Below are positions 44,808 through 55,824 of a stretch of 64,000 nucleotides of DNA, in pieces; within the stretch, counting starts at the first letter, position 1, and the number at the start of each line of letters is the position of its first letter. The translations under genes and the position numbers were made by a program. The stretch is from Wenyingzhuangia marina (GTDB lineage: Bacteria; Bacteroidota; Bacteroidia; Flavobacteriales; Flavobacteriaceae), in the NCBI RefSeq assembly GCF_900130035.1, contig NZ_FQXQ01000003.1:521751-585750 (forward strand). Reading direction: 5' to 3'. The notes beneath the pieces were generated by a model that was not told the origin of the DNA, did no database searches, and was given only the letters and a program-made list of their open reading frames with translations.

Positions 44808-45800
44808 TTATGATGAAAGTAAACCACTAATTTCTTCAATCCAGTAGTTTGTTTTGGCACCAATCTTACCAGTGCTATATGTTTTTTTAGTGTTGTTGAT
44901 TAAATCATTTACAATAGATACAATTAATGGACCTTGTACATGTTCTGGATAATTAATTTCAAAAACTTGTTGACTTCCATCAGCCATTGTTAATACCACA
45001 GGATTATCATTAAAACAGGTCATTTTAATATTTCCTTTGGTTCCGTTAATGATTAACTCATCACGCCTTGTGCTAATTCCGTTGTTAAAAGCCCAAAAGC
45101 AAGAACCTACCACATTGTTTTTAAACAAAATATTGGCAGCTACTACATCATTAGATTTATTGATTTTAGACTGATTAACAGCCAAACCTTGAACATGCTC
45201 AATATCACCAATTAAAAATTCCAGAATATTAATTTGATGAGAACCCAAATCATAAAAGTAACCATCACCAGCAATTTTAGGATCTACTCTCCAATTGTTT
45301 TTCACGTAGTTTTCATCAACTACATCTAAGGGTTTTGTTAGGTTAATTTGTACATTTAATAAAGTACCAATAGTTCCATTGTCTATCAATTCTTTTGCTT
45401 TTAAGAAGTTTGGTAAACAAGTTCTGTAGTAAGCAATGTATAAAGGTAAATTTTTGTCTTTAAAAGCTTTGGTAATCTCCACACATTCTTGATGTGTAAT
45501 AGCCATAGGCTTTTCTATATAACAAGCTTTTCCAGCCTCAGCAACTTGTAAAGCATAAGCTTTGTGGTATTTTGGAGGCGTAGCAATGTAAACCGCATTA
45601 ATATCTGGATGGTTAATGATTTCATCAGCATTGGTTGTCCACTCTGGAATATGATGCCTTTTGGCATAATCTTTTGCTTTTTCAGCATCTCTTCGCATGA
45701 CAGAAATAACAGATGAGTTTGGAGTTTTGTACATGGCAGGTGCACTTTTTACTTCGCACACATTTCCTACTCCAATAATTCCCCAGTTTACTTGTTTCAT
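44808..45800 (-). CDS. Gfo/Idh/MocA-family oxidoreductase
   Basis: 330 residues. The Rossmann start NWGIIGVGNVCEVKSAPAM, the catalytic-loop EKPMAITHQEC and DLGSHQINILEFLIG (His) fit NAD(P)-dependent sugar or trans-dihydrodiol dehydrogenases. The fold and catalytic Lys in EKP are intact. The substrate is probably a sugar derivative but cannot be named. Confidence 0.9.
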   Translation of the reverse strand: MKQVNWGIIGVGNVCEVKSAPAMYKTPNSSVISVMRRDAEKAKDYAKRHHIPEWTTNADEIINHPDINAVYIATPPKYHKAYALQVAEAGKACYIEKPMAITHQECVEITKAFKDKNLPLYIAYYRTCLPNFLKAKELIDNGTIGTLLNVQINLTKPLDVVDENYVKNNWRVDPKIAGDGYFYDLGSHQINILEFLIGDIEHVQGLAVNQSKINKSNDVVAANILFKNNVVGSCFWAFNNGISTRRDELIINGTKGNIKMTCFNDNPVVLTMADGSQQVFEINYPEHVQGPLIVSIVNDLINNTKKTYSTGKIGAKTNYWIEEISGLLSS

Positions 45801-45915
45801 AAGATTAATTTTATTTTACCTAAAAGTAAGGTATTCTATGTAATTAATGAAATAAGAAAAATGAAGAAAAGATTGGAATTACTCAATTACATTTTGTTTA
45901 TTTGCAGTTCAATTT

Positions 45916-45999
45916 AGAGAGGTGCCAGAGTGGTAATGGAGCAGCCTGGAAAGCTGTGGTCGAGAAATCGGCTCCAGGGTTCGAATCCCTGTCTCTCTG
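45916..45999 (+). tRNA. tRNA-Ser (anticodon GGA)
   Basis: The acceptor stem AGAGAGG pairs with TCTCTCT (45992-45998), with discriminator G at 45999. The anticodon loop CTGGAAA puts GGA at 45948-45950, and the T arm is CAGGG TTCGAAT CCCTG. A long variable arm (GGTCGAGAAATCGGCTC region) marks it as a serine tRNA. CCA is not fully encoded (CA follows). Confidence 0.93.
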
Positions 46000-46135
46000 C
46001 AAGTTTTTAGTCCATTCGAAATTAACAATCATTATAGTTTTATAAAGTGTTTTTGAATATTACTTACTAGTTTCATAAATACTAATCAAGCATTCAAAAA
46101 AACATATATTGATAAGCGTTTATGTATTTTTAAGC

Positions 46136-47239
46136 ATGAAAAAAATTAAAAAAACATTTATTTATATTATTTTAATTTTTGGAGTAATATCTTGTTCAGA
46201 TACTAATGATAATATTGTTGTGCCTGTAGACAATTTAAGTTTTATGGTACTTTCTATGTCAGATGACTATTCTTCTGTATATCAATTAAATGTACACGAG
46301 TCGGGAGAGGTGATAGAAACTAGTTTAACATCTGAATTCGGGATAAAAAATAGAATTGAATTTATACCTTTTTTGCGTATAGATGGAGATATATTTTTAC
46401 ATAGAGATGTTGGTGTTCTACACATAAAGAATTTGAGGACAAATAAGTCTATATCAATTAATTCTTTATGTGATATTCCGTTAGATAATCATTATTTGAA
46501 TATAATAACGAACTCAAATAAAGTTTTAATATTTTTTAAACCCTACGATGAAGAAATACTCGTAACAATTGATAAAAATCTAGAAGATATAACTTGTAAA
46601 ACAATACCAATTAATAAATCTCCTTTTAGGAATTCATCTGATGTTCAATACTTAAGTCCAAAACATATTTTGTTTGACAAAAAATATATATTAGAGGATA
46701 ATTTTAGTTACAAAAAATTCTGGTATAGTTTTAATATTGAATCAAATCAACTAGATAGTGTAAGTTACGAAACATTAACTAACCAAAATAATCTTCTTTC
46801 TATACCTATTGTAACGGGTGGGGATAAGTTTTATGCTTTCTCTGGCAAAGCTTATAAGGTATTTGATTATGAATTAAATCTGTTACAAGAGGTAACCCTT
46901 GAAGAATATCTTCATCCAATCTATGGTAGTCACATTATAGATCATAAAATAAAAGTAGAGATACTTAAACCAACTGAAACAGGATACACTAGAACACCAA
47001 ATGTGTATGATATAGATCAACGAAAATTCTTAATAGAGGAAAATTTATCTCTTAAGAAGGAGAAGATATCTAATTTTGGAGTTGTATTGATGTATGAATT
47101 TGATCTGAAAAGAGAACATATTATTTATAGCATATTTGATCAATATTCCGGATTTAAAATTATAATTACAGATTTTAAAAAGAATGTTTTACATGTAATT
47201 CCTATCAACTCAAAGCCTCTTAAAATAAGCATTCTATAG
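46136..47239 (+). CDS. Lipoprotein of unknown function
   Basis: 367 residues from the ATG at 46136, which opens directly on a lipoprotein signal (MKKIKKTFIYIILIFGVISC, Cys20); an earlier TTG at 46109 is disfavoured. The mature part is beta-rich with regularly spaced hydrophobic strands and could be a six-bladed propeller, like BF3164/DUF4221-type lipoproteins, but no family is recognised with confidence. It stands alone between tRNA-Ser and the FAD monooxygenase gene. Confidence 0.7.
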   Translation: MKKIKKTFIYIILIFGVISCSDTNDNIVVPVDNLSFMVLSMSDDYSSVYQLNVHESGEVIETSLTSEFGIKNRIEFIPFLRIDGDIFLHRDVGVLHIKNLRTNKSISINSLCDIPLDNHYLNIITNSNKVLIFFKPYDEEILVTIDKNLEDITCKTIPINKSPFRNSSDVQYLSPKHILFDKKYILEDNFSYKKFWYSFNIESNQLDSVSYETLTNQNNLLSIPIVTGGDKFYAFSGKAYKVFDYELNLLQEVTLEEYLHPIYGSHIIDHKIKVEILKPTETGYTRTPNVYDIDQRKFLIEENLSLKKEKISNFGVVLMYEFDLKREHIIYSIFDQYSGFKIIITDFKKNVLHVIPINSKPLKISIL

Positions 47240-47349
47240 TTTCGTCAGTTGTTTTTAAAATCAAGTTAATAATTTAGAAGTGTAGACTAAAGTTATTAAA
47301 AATACATATGCTTTTTTATAAAAAAGTTAACTATAATTAAGTGTCGTAA

Positions 47350-48798
47350 ATGAATATGAAGAATCGTAAAGAAGAGCATTGGACTACTTGTTTAGATTGT
47401 AAAGGACAAGGTAAAAAGAAGAAGAGGATTCGGAAAAAAGAACGTCTGTATCATGAATGGAAACAGGCTCAGTTTGAAAAAGAAAGTCAAAAAGTAGAAT
47501 CGCCAATAGCTCCTGAGAAATCATATTTAAGATGTAAAAAATGTGCAGGAACGGGCTTGGTTCGTTCGGAGTTTTTACCTGAAATCAAGCAACAAAATTA
47601 TCCACATGTAGCCATTATTGGAGGTGGGATAGGAGGGATGGCTTTGGCTGTGGCTTGCTTTCACAGACAAATTCCTTTTACTGTTTATGAAAGAGATGAA
47701 AGTTTTGATGCTAGATCTCAAGGATATGGATTGACTTTACAGCAAGCAAGTAAAGCTATGGAAGGATTTGGAATTACATCATTAGAACAAGGAGTAGTCT
47801 CTACTAGGCATGTTGTACATAATAGTAAAGGAATTATACTTGGAGAATGGGGAATGAGGAAGTGGATAGAATCAGGAGAAAATAAAAAACCAAAAAAGAC
47901 CAATATACATATTGCAAGACAGTCTTTACGTTTGAATTTGTTAAAGCAATTAGGTAATGATAATAACGTACAGTGGGGACATCAATTTTTAGGTTTTAAA
48001 CAAAATGAAGATGCAAGTGTAACTTTGAATTTTAAAGTAAACGATAAAATTATTCAAAAAAAAGCAGATCTTGTTGTTGGGGCTGATGGTATTCGTAGTT
48101 CTGTAAGAAAATTATTGATAGGTGATGATATTACACCTTTACGTTATTTAGGTTGTATTGTTATTTTAGGAATTTGTCCTTTGTCTGTCTTAAAAGAGTT
48201 GAATAGTGATTTGTTAGATTCGGCTACCGTTTTTCAAACAGCAAATGGTCACGAAAGGATTTATATGATGCCTTTTACTAAGGATTCAATCATGTGGCAA
48301 CTCAGTTTTCCGTTGTCTGAAGAAGAAGCTAAAAATTTAAGTGCACAAGGTGCTAAAAAATTAAAAGAAGAGGCTTGTAAAAGATTGCCATGGCATCATC
48401 CAATTCCGCAAATTTTAGAAGCGACTTTAGAAAAGAATATTTCTGGATACCCTGTATATGATAGGGCGTTACTGAAACCAGCATTTTTAAAAAAATGGGA
48501 ACAAATTACGCTTATTGGAGATGCGGCACATCCAATGAGTCCTTTTAAAGGTCAGGGAGCAAATCAAGCTTTGTTAGATGCTTTGGCTTTGGCCAGAACT
48601 ATCACAAAAGGTATTTCTACTAATTGGAGGGAAGTTGGTATAAGGAAAAGTATATTAAATCAATTTGAATCTGAAATGTTGGAAAGAAGTGCTATAAAAG
48701 TAAAAGAATCTGCCTCTGCTGCTGATTTTTTACATTCAGAAATAGTACTTCATAAAGGAGATGAACCAAGGGGTAAAATTCTTAAGAGCAGTAGATAA
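47350..48798 (+). CDS. FAD-dependent monooxygenase with N-terminal DnaJ-like zinc-finger motifs
   Basis: 482 residues. Residues 14-21 (CLDCKGQG) and 62-69 (CKKCAGTG) are two CxxCxGxG motifs, the DnaJ zinc-finger type, separated by a basic charged helix. Residues 86-end are a group A flavoprotein monooxygenase: GGGIGGMAL (91-99), YERDE, VVGADGIRSSVRK, and LIGDAAHPMSPFKGQGANQALLDAL. These relatives hydroxylate aromatic or tetracycline-like compounds with NAD(P)H. Zinc-finger motifs in front of this enzyme are unusual to my knowledge and suggest a partner protein or RNA. The start is ATG 47350; ATG 47356 is an alternative. Confidence 0.85.
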   Translation: MNMKNRKEEHWTTCLDCKGQGKKKKRIRKKERLYHEWKQAQFEKESQKVESPIAPEKSYLRCKKCAGTGLVRSEFLPEIKQQNYPHVAIIGGGIGGMALAVACFHRQIPFTVYERDESFDARSQGYGLTLQQASKAMEGFGITSLEQGVVSTRHVVHNSKGIILGEWGMRKWIESGENKKPKKTNIHIARQSLRLNLLKQLGNDNNVQWGHQFLGFKQNEDASVTLNFKVNDKIIQKKADLVVGADGIRSSVRKLLIGDDITPLRYLGCIVILGICPLSVLKELNSDLLDSATVFQTANGHERIYMMPFTKDSIMWQLSFPLSEEEAKNLSAQGAKKLKEEACKRLPWHHPIPQILEATLEKNISGYPVYDRALLKPAFLKKWEQITLIGDAAHPMSPFKGQGANQALLDALALARTITKGISTNWREVGIRKSILNQFESEMLERSAIKVKESASAADFLHSEIVLHKGDEPRGKILKSSR

Positions 48799-48828
48799 TT
48801 AGTATTTATTTCAGTCATCTAAAAAAAA

Positions 48829-48862
48829 ACGTTTGATAGAGTTATATAACCCTATCAAACGT
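48829..48862. terminator. Bidirectional terminator
   Basis: ACGTTTGATAG (48829-48839) pairs with CTATCAAACGT (48852-48862). The loop contains a further GTTAT/ATAAC pair, and an A9 run precedes the stem. It serves the convergent monooxygenase and kinase genes. Confidence 0.8.
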
Positions 48863-48883
48863 ATACAAATAATTAGATAAGTT

Positions 48884-51800
48884 TTAAATCATGAGCGTTT
48901 TTACAAGCTCAATTTCTTCTAATATATTCTCAAAAAAGGTTTGTAAATTAATATCTTCTAAATCTTTTAACTGTTCTAGTTCAGTTGCCATTTCAGATAA
49001 TTTATTCATGCCAGCTGTAGAGGTTGTCCCTCTTAATTTATGTCCTATTTGTTTAATTCCTTTTAAATCTTCATTTTCAATATGTTTTTTGAGAATGTCA
49101 ACAGATTCTTTTAACTGTTCTTTAATTAACTCTTGTATTTGCTTTAAAGCATCTATATCTTCACCATAATAGGTTTTTAATTGATTGATGTTAAAATGTT
49201 GTTCCATTTCTTCTAAAGTTAGTTCTGTACTTGAATTTATTTCTGTTTGTTCTTCTTTAGGAAGCCATTTATCAAACATGGCTGTAAGTTGATCTTCTAT
49301 AATTGGTTTTATTAAAAAGTCATCCATTCCAATAGCTAGGCATTTTTCTTTTTCACCTTTAACATTACCAGCAGTAATTGCAATGATAGGAGTATGAATT
49401 TTAGTGTTTTTTTCTATTTCTCTAATTTTTTGAGTAGCCTGATATCCATTCATTCCTGGCATTTGAACATCCATTAAAATTAAGTCAAACTTGTCAGACT
49501 CATAAAATTTAATACCCTCTAAACCATCAACAGCTTCAACTAGTAAAGCATTAGGTATTTGTTTTTTGATGATTGTTTTTGCTAAAAATCTGTTTACACT
49601 ATTGTCTTCAATAATTAGAATTTTTAGATTGGATTTAAAATTAGAATGATCTTCTGTTTCTATTTCAATAGTTTTGTTAACACCATTATGTTGACCTCTT
49701 AACTGCGATAATGTTTTGTATATCTCGTGAGCTTTTACAGGTTTTGTTAATCGTTTTGATACCCCTAACTCTTTACACTTAGGAAAAATATCAGCATCAC
49801 TAGAAGAACTGTACAACAATATAATAGGAGATATTTCTGGAGAAGGAAAGAAACTGTCTCTAATTTTCTGAATAGTTTCAATTCCATTCATATAAGGCAT
49901 ATGATAATCCATAATAATGACATCATATTCATTGTTTTCAGATAAATATAACAAAGCCTCAAATCCACTTTTAGCTTCATCAGAAGCAATGTTTTCTAAT
50001 TTTAATATTTGCTTTAAGATATTTCTATTGTTTTCGTTATCGTCAACAATTAAAACATTTTTAATAGATTCTAAATTTTCCCAAATGATTTCTTCTCCTT
50101 TTTCTGTGTTTAGAGTAATATCAAAGTAAAAAGTACTTCCTTTACCAACGGTACTAGTTAATTCTAATTTACTATTCATCATTAGCAATAGTTTGTTAGA
50201 AATGGTTAAGCCTAAACCTGTAGCTCCATATTTTTTTGTGGTTGATGAATCTTCTTGAGAAAAAGCTTCAAATATTTTCTGTTGTTTTTCTTGTTTAATA
50301 CCTACTCCAGTATCTCTAACACTAAATCGAATGGTTTTTAAGTCTCCTTTGCTTTCTAGTATTTCAACTTTTAATTCAATTTCTCCTTTTTCTGTAAATT
50401 TGGTAGCATTTCCTAATAAATTGATAAGGATTTGTTTTAATCTAATGGCATCAGCCCAAATAAATCTTGGTACATCAGGGGAAATGTTTAACAACATTTC
50501 TAAATGTTTTTGTTGTATTTGATAGTTAACAATATCTGTTGAATGGGCACCAATATCATAGACGTCACATTTTTCAATATCTAATTCTAATTTACCTGCT
50601 TCAATTTTAGAAAAATCTAAAATGTCGTTGATGATATTTAACAGTCCGTTAGCAGATTGATTTACAATATTTAGATATTGTTGTTGTGTTTCTGTTAAGT
50701 TTGTTTTTAATACCAAATCTGTAAATCCAATCACTCCATTTAATGGGGTTCTGATTTCGTGACTCATATTAGCTAAGAACTCAGATTTTGCAACACTAGC
50801 TTGTTCTGCTAATATTTTTGATTTTTTTAATTCCTCTTTCTGACGAATCATATAGCTGATGTTCTGAGTAAAGATCATCATTCCTCCAATTCTTTTATCA
50901 AAAGTGTACCAAGGTCTCATTACCCACGTAATAGAATGTTTTCTGTTTGATGTTTTTGAAATGTATTGATCTTCTTCTTTTTTATGGATATTCCCGTTTT
51001 TTAAGACGTCTTGATGAATTTCTTTCATTTCCTTTCCTAAAACACAGTCAATATCATAATGAGATTTTCCTATAATATCTTGATTCTCTAAATGATAATC
51101 ATTAATCCATTTTTTACTAACCTCAATATAATTCATCTTAGCATCTAGCATGGCTACAGCAGCAGGAGCATTTTCTACAAAGGCAGATAATCTTGCTCTT
51201 TCAGCAAGTAAATCACTTTCAAATTGTTTTCTTTTGGTAATGTTTGTAGCAACTCCTAAATATCCTATGATTTGATTTTCACTATTTTTAATAATAGTAA
51301 CAACTAATGATACTATTAGTTTTTCTCCATCTTTCGTTATGTATGTCCATTCCCTTTGTTCAGAACCATGTTTTTCTGCCATGTAAACAAACGTTCTAAA
51401 TCCTTCAATTTTTTCTCCTTCAGACTTTGTAAGTTCTAGACCTCTCTGTTTTACTTCTTCTGGATTATGAATAATAGCAGGGCTATTTTTTCCGACCATT
51501 TCTTTTTCAGAATATCCTAGAAGGTTTTGAGCCCCTTTGTTAAAAACCGTAATAAGCCCATCTGTATCTGTAGCAATAATTGCTACCTGAGAAGCAGCTT
51601 TTAAGATATCATTTAGTAATTTTTTAGATTCTTTAGACTGAATTTCAGCAAATTTTCGTGGACTAATATCTTGAAAAGTACCTAATAGTCTTACGCATTT
51701 TCCATCTTTAATTTCAGGATGTCCAATGGCTCTTACCCATATACTGTTGCCTTTTTTAGTAACCAATTCTAGTTCTAAATCCCATTTTTTATTATTCTCA

Positions 51801-53248
51801 ATACTATTATTTACTGCTTCAATAATTGCATATCTTGATGCTCCTTCTTTGTAAAAATTAATTCCAGTTTCCATATCTGGAATAAAATCATCATCAACTT
51901 CATGAATTTTCTTGGTCATTTCGGTCCAATGGACTTTGTTTTTAATCAAGTCTACTTCCCAACCACCAACTCTTGAAACTTTGTTGGTTTGTTCTAATAT
52001 ATCTTTTGTTTTTTGTAGATCTTTTTCTAAATAATATTGCTCTGTAATATCTACTGCATTTCCAATTACATAATATTTATCTAAATCATCACTTTGTAAA
52101 GTATTACTAAAGAGCCATATTTTTATGGAACCATCTTTTGATTTGGTAACCATTTGTCCTTTAAAGACTTTATTGTGTTTGATAGCCATTAAGTATTGGT
52201 GGATATTATCGTGTCTTTCTTCTGGTACGATATCAAATAAAGTAAAGTTTAAAACTTCTTCAACAGTATATCCTATAGCTGCTGCTCCTGAAGTATTAAC
52301 AGTTAAAAGTTTTCCGTTTAAATCATGAGTACACATCAATCCCTGAGAATTTTCAAAAAAGGATTTAAATCTTTTTTCGCTATTGGTAAGTTTTAAGGAA
52401 AGTTTAATATCATCAGTAATATCTCTGGCGTTTGCAAAAATATTTCCAGTGTTAGGCTCAGGTGTTGCTACCCATTGTAACACTTTGTAATCTCCTGATT
52501 TTGTTCTAAATCTATGAGTAAAATTAATGGTTTCAAACCCTTGTCCAAGTTTCTGAATTTCTTCCATACTACTTTGTTGATCTTCGGGATGGATGTAATC
52601 AAAAAAGGAATTGTTTAATAACTCATCTAATTCCCAATCCAAACAATTTTGAAAAGCAGGGTTTACTTTTTTAAAGAAACCATTTGTGTTAGCAATACAT
52701 ATTAAATCTTTGGAGTGTAAAAATAACTTGCTAAAATATTTATGTTCCTCTAAATTCCTTCTTTTTACAATTAAATCGGTGGCTTCTTTGGCTAGTATTT
52801 TAAGTGCTTTGCTTTGTTTTTCGGTAATTTTTCTAGGGATAGTGTCAATTACACATAGTGTTCCTAAAGCATGTCCGTTAGGATCTATAAGTGGCTGACC
52901 GGCGTAATATTTAATGTTAGGATCTCCAGTAACCAAAGGATTGTTGCTGTATCTATCATCTTTGGTAGCATCTTCTATTTCAAAAATTTCATTTTGTTCA
53001 ATAGCATTATTACAAAAAGCTATTTCTCTAGGGGTTTCACTAGCTTCTAGTCCTTGTTTAGATTTAAACCATTGCCTTTCTCCATCAATTAAAGAAATTA
53101 AGCACATTGGGGTTTCACATATTAAAGAAGCTAATTTGGTAATTCTATCAAAATCTTCTTCAGCTTCGGTGTCTAAAATTTCATAATCAAGTAGGGCTTG
53201 TAGTCTTTCAATTTCTTTTTGATTCTTGTTTTTATCGAAGTTGCTCAT
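48884..53248 (-). CDS. Hybrid sensor histidine kinase (GAF, multiple PAS, HisKA, HATPase, two receivers, Hpt)
   Basis: 1454 residues, no membrane segments, so cytosolic. In order: GAF (about 20-160), five PAS/PAC domains (about 165-800), HisKA with His830 in [11 protein letters not shown], HATPase (about 930-1045, N box and [10 protein letters not shown]), receiver 1 with Asp1114, receiver 2 with Asp1260, and Hpt with His1403 ([10 protein letters not shown]). A full phosphorelay (His-Asp-His-Asp) is encoded in one protein without an output domain, so a separate receiver must carry the signal. The orphan receiver gene at 60341-60706 is the obvious candidate, since the intervening genes look like an exopolysaccharide system. 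Confidence 0.93.
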   Translation of the reverse strand: MSNFDKNKNQKEIERLQALLDYEILDTEAEEDFDRITKLASLICETPMCLISLIDGERQWFKSKQGLEASETPREIAFCNNAIEQNEIFEIEDATKDDRYSNNPLVTGDPNIKYYAGQPLIDPNGHALGTLCVIDTIPRKITEKQSKALKILAKEATDLIVKRRNLEEHKYFSKLFLHSKDLICIANTNGFFKKVNPAFQNCLDWELDELLNNSFFDYIHPEDQQSSMEEIQKLGQGFETINFTHRFRTKSGDYKVLQWVATPEPNTGNIFANARDITDDIKLSLKLTNSEKRFKSFFENSQGLMCTHDLNGKLLTVNTSGAAAIGYTVEEVLNFTLFDIVPEERHDNIHQYLMAIKHNKVFKGQMVTKSKDGSIKIWLFSNTLQSDDLDKYYVIGNAVDITEQYYLEKDLQKTKDILEQTNKVSRVGGWEVDLIKNKVHWTEMTKKIHEVDDDFIPDMETGINFYKEGASRYAIIEAVNNSIENNKKWDLELELVTKKGNSIWVRAIGHPEIKDGKCVRLLGTFQDISPRKFAEIQSKESKKLLNDILKAASQVAIIATDTDGLITVFNKGAQNLLGYSEKEMVGKNSPAIIHNPEEVKQRGLELTKSEGEKIEGFRTFVYMAEKHGSEQREWTYITKDGEKLIVSLVVTIIKNSENQIIGYLGVATNITKRKQFESDLLAERARLSAFVENAPAAVAMLDAKMNYIEVSKKWINDYHLENQDIIGKSHYDIDCVLGKEMKEIHQDVLKNGNIHKKEEDQYISKTSNRKHSITWVMRPWYTFDKRIGGMMIFTQNISYMIRQKEELKKSKILAEQASVAKSEFLANMSHEIRTPLNGVIGFTDLVLKTNLTETQQQYLNIVNQSANGLLNIINDILDFSKIEAGKLELDIEKCDVYDIGAHSTDIVNYQIQQKHLEMLLNISPDVPRFIWADAIRLKQILINLLGNATKFTEKGEIELKVEILESKGDLKTIRFSVRDTGVGIKQEKQQKIFEAFSQEDSSTTKKYGATGLGLTISNKLLLMMNSKLELTSTVGKGSTFYFDITLNTEKGEEIIWENLESIKNVLIVDDNENNRNILKQILKLENIASDEAKSGFEALLYLSENNEYDVIIMDYHMPYMNGIETIQKIRDSFFPSPEISPIILLYSSSSDADIFPKCKELGVSKRLTKPVKAHEIYKTLSQLRGQHNGVNKTIEIETEDHSNFKSNLKILIIEDNSVNRFLAKTIIKKQIPNALLVEAVDGLEGIKFYESDKFDLILMDVQMPGMNGYQATQKIREIEKNTKIHTPIIAITAGNVKGEKEKCLAIGMDDFLIKPIIEDQLTAMFDKWLPKEEQTEINSSTELTLEEMEQHFNINQLKTYYGEDIDALKQIQELIKEQLKESVDILKKHIENEDLKGIKQIGHKLRGTTSTAGMNKLSEMATELEQLKDLEDINLQTFFENILEEIELVKTLMI

Positions 53249-53396
53249 GGGGCTTTTTTGTTTTTGAAGAAATAATTAATCTATAAGAGAGTTTCTTAAT
53301 AAATAAGTTTTAATGAAAATAAGAATATATTATGACATTAAACATAGTTAACGCCTACTTTTTTCCTAACTTTATTAATCATAAAAAAAATCCCCT

Positions 53397-54653
53397 ATGA
53401 GGCAAAATCATTTGACTTTAAAAAAAGTTACTTTGTTGTTTATACTTATTTGTTGTACTAAGAATGGATTTTCTCAAGATTTTTCTTCGGATGAGCTTTT
53501 TACACAGGCTAGAAATGCAGCATTTAAGGAAGATGATTATTCCAAAGCTATTTTATTAAGTAAAAAAGCGCTAGAGAAAAGTCCAGATTATGCAGATATC
53601 AGAATTTTTTTAGGTAGAGTTTATACTTGGTCAGATAAAAATGAAGCAGCCAGAAAAGAGTTTAATATTGTTTTAAAAAAATCTCCTGATAATGAAGAAG
53701 CAAGCATTGCATTGGCAAATGTCGAGTTTTGGAATAATAAGTCTAGAGAAGCACTAAAGGTAATTAATGCAGCATTAGAACATCATCCTAGTTCAGTAGA
53801 TTTATTACTTTATAAAGCAAGGTTATTAAACGATATAAAAAAATGGTCTGAAGCAGAAGAAGTGGTTGAGTTAGTATTAAAACAGGATGCTACCAATGAT
53901 AAGGCCAGATCGATGCTTATAAAAATTAAAGATAATTCTTTTAAAAATCAAGTAGGTATTTCTTATGAGTATGTATATTTTGACAAACGTTTTAATGATC
54001 CGTGGCATCTAACGAGTATAGATTATAGCACGCAAACATCAATAGGTTCTGTAATAGCAAGAGTAAATTATGCCAATAGGTTTTTAACCAATGGTTTGCA
54101 ATATGAAATAGATGCATACCCTAGTTTTACTGAAAATTCTAGAGCATATATGAGTATAGGTTATTCTGATGCTAGTATTTTTCCTAAATACAGAGCAGGG
54201 TTTTCCTTTTACTATGATTTACCTAAAAGTTTTGAAGCAGAAGCAGGTTTTAGATATTTAAACTTTGGGAGTGATACATGGATTTATACAGCTTCTGTTG
54301 GTAAATATTACAAAAGCTATTGGTTTAATTTTAGGACTTATTTAACTCCTTCTGAAAATGATTTATCTAGGTCTTTTTCTTTTTCTACAAGATATTATTA
54401 TAGCGGAACAGATGATTATATTGGAATAAGAATCGGTTCTGGTTTATCTCCTGATGATTCGTCAAATGCAAATTTGATAGGAACCTCAACATATAAATTA
54501 ACAACTCATAATATCAATTTAAATTATAGAAAAACAATTAAAAAACTGAATGTGATTACATTAAGTGCAGGGTTTGAAAATCAGGAATATAGAGTTGATA
54601 CTAGAGGTAATCAAATTGATTTTGGAATAAGTTATTCAAGACGTTTTAGATAA
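53397..54653 (+). CDS. YaiO-type outer membrane protein with TPR region and beta-barrel
   Basis: 418 residues. Signal peptide to about 26. Four TPR-like helical repeats lie in about 30-175 (DYSKAILLSKKALEKSPDYADIRIFLGRVYTWSDKN and following). The C-terminal part (about 185-418) is a beta-barrel of the YaiO outer-membrane family, ending in the aromatic-type SYSRRFR. TPR plus barrel is the design of the polysaccharide exporters PgaA and BcsC, so export across the outer membrane is a reasonable inference. It starts immediately (1 bp) before the next gene. Confidence 0.85.
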   Translation: MRQNHLTLKKVTLLFILICCTKNGFSQDFSSDELFTQARNAAFKEDDYSKAILLSKKALEKSPDYADIRIFLGRVYTWSDKNEAARKEFNIVLKKSPDNEEASIALANVEFWNNKSREALKVINAALEHHPSSVDLLLYKARLLNDIKKWSEAEEVVELVLKQDATNDKARSMLIKIKDNSFKNQVGISYEYVYFDKRFNDPWHLTSIDYSTQTSIGSVIARVNYANRFLTNGLQYEIDAYPSFTENSRAYMSIGYSDASIFPKYRAGFSFYYDLPKSFEAEAGFRYLNFGSDTWIYTASVGKYYKSYWFNFRTYLTPSENDLSRSFSFSTRYYYSGTDDYIGIRIGSGLSPDDSSNANLIGTSTYKLTTHNINLNYRKTIKKLNVITLSAGFENQEYRVDTRGNQIDFGISYSRRFR

Positions 54654-55815
54654 ATGAAAAGAAAACATGTATATATAGTTGGATCCATTGTTTTATTTCT
54701 TCCTTTTTGGATGTGGTTGTTTTGGTTGTTTACACCTAAAACATTAATGCTTGGTTCTATAGTAGACAAAACAGTGTTAACCCCAAAGGGACAAGAACAT
54801 ATTTCCTTAACATGGATGTTAAATCATAAAAAAATGACCAAAACATCTACCAAACTTTATGAAGTAGGTCATGATTATTTTGGTTTTTTTCCAAAAGAAG
54901 ATGAAAAGTTTAGAACAAAAGGTTTAGAAAGATTTACAGATCAACAATTAGAAAAATTAAGTAATGATGTTGATTTTACTTATTACACTGATACCTATGG
55001 AATATATAATAATGAGTGGTATGTAAAAGATACTACCAAAACAAGATATGGTAAATTATATGGAGGTTTAAGTCAAGAAGACTTAGATTTTTTGACTTAT
55101 ATGAAAGAAAAAAAGAAGTTAATTTTAGCTGAATTCAATACTATTGCATCTCCTACTTCTGCCAATATTAGACGAAAATTTGAAAAACTTTTTGGAATGC
55201 ATTGGACTGGTTGGACAGGACGTTATTTTGACAGCTTTGATACTATTAAAAATTTAGAACTACCTACTTGGTTAATTGAGAATTATAAGAAAAATCACAA
55301 AGAAGGATGGACTTATAAAAAGTCTGGAGTTGCCTTTGTGAATGATAGTGGTAATGTGGTTGTTTTAGAGGATAGTCTAGATTTAAACAACGATTTACCA
55401 CACATATACTCAAATAAAAAAGGACAAGAAGTGTATGGGTTGCCTGAAAAAATGAAATATTCTTTTTTGGTTTGATATTATTACTGTTAACCCAAATGTA
55501 AATGAAATTATTTCGGGTTATCAATTAGATGTAAATGAACACGGAGCAAATAAGCTAAAAGAGAATAAAATACCTAAAAACTTCCCTGCGGTAATAAGAC
55601 ATAAAAAAGGTGGTTATAGATTTTATTATTTTTCTGGTGATTTTTCAGACAATCCTATAAGTATGACTAGCTCTTATTTTAAAGGAATTAATTATTTTAA
55701 ATGGTTGTTTTATGATACCTCAAAACCAACTGAAAGAAAAAGCTTTTTTTGGGAGTTTTATTATCCTTTATTAAACACCATTCTTGAAGAAGAAAAAGAG
55801 ATTCTAAATAAATAA
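54654..55815 (+). pseudogene. Frameshifted gene for a membrane-anchored periplasmic protein of unknown function
   Basis: The open frame from ATG 54654 stops at 55475, but the next frame continues in a clearly coding way to TAA 55813-55815. Removing one T from the T6 run at 55463-55468 joins them into 386 codons (YSFWFDIITVNPNVNEI across the joint). The protein has one N-terminal membrane helix (5-27) and a large periplasmic domain with Trp/Tyr-rich blocks (FGMHWTGWTGRYFDSF, KGINYFKWLFYD). No family recognised. It is translationally linked to the YaiO gene. The indel is either a true mutation or a homopolymer sequencing error. Confidence 0.8.
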
Positions 55816-55824
55816 TTAAATATA

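Noticed and set aside
47350..48798. TetX-type tetracycline-inactivating enzyme
   Set aside because: The FAD motifs are general to group A monooxygenases and the N-terminal extension differs; resistance cannot be claimed.
54654..55815. Phase-variable switch through the T6 run
   Set aside because: The run is short for slipped-strand switching; a fixed mutation or sequencing error is simpler.
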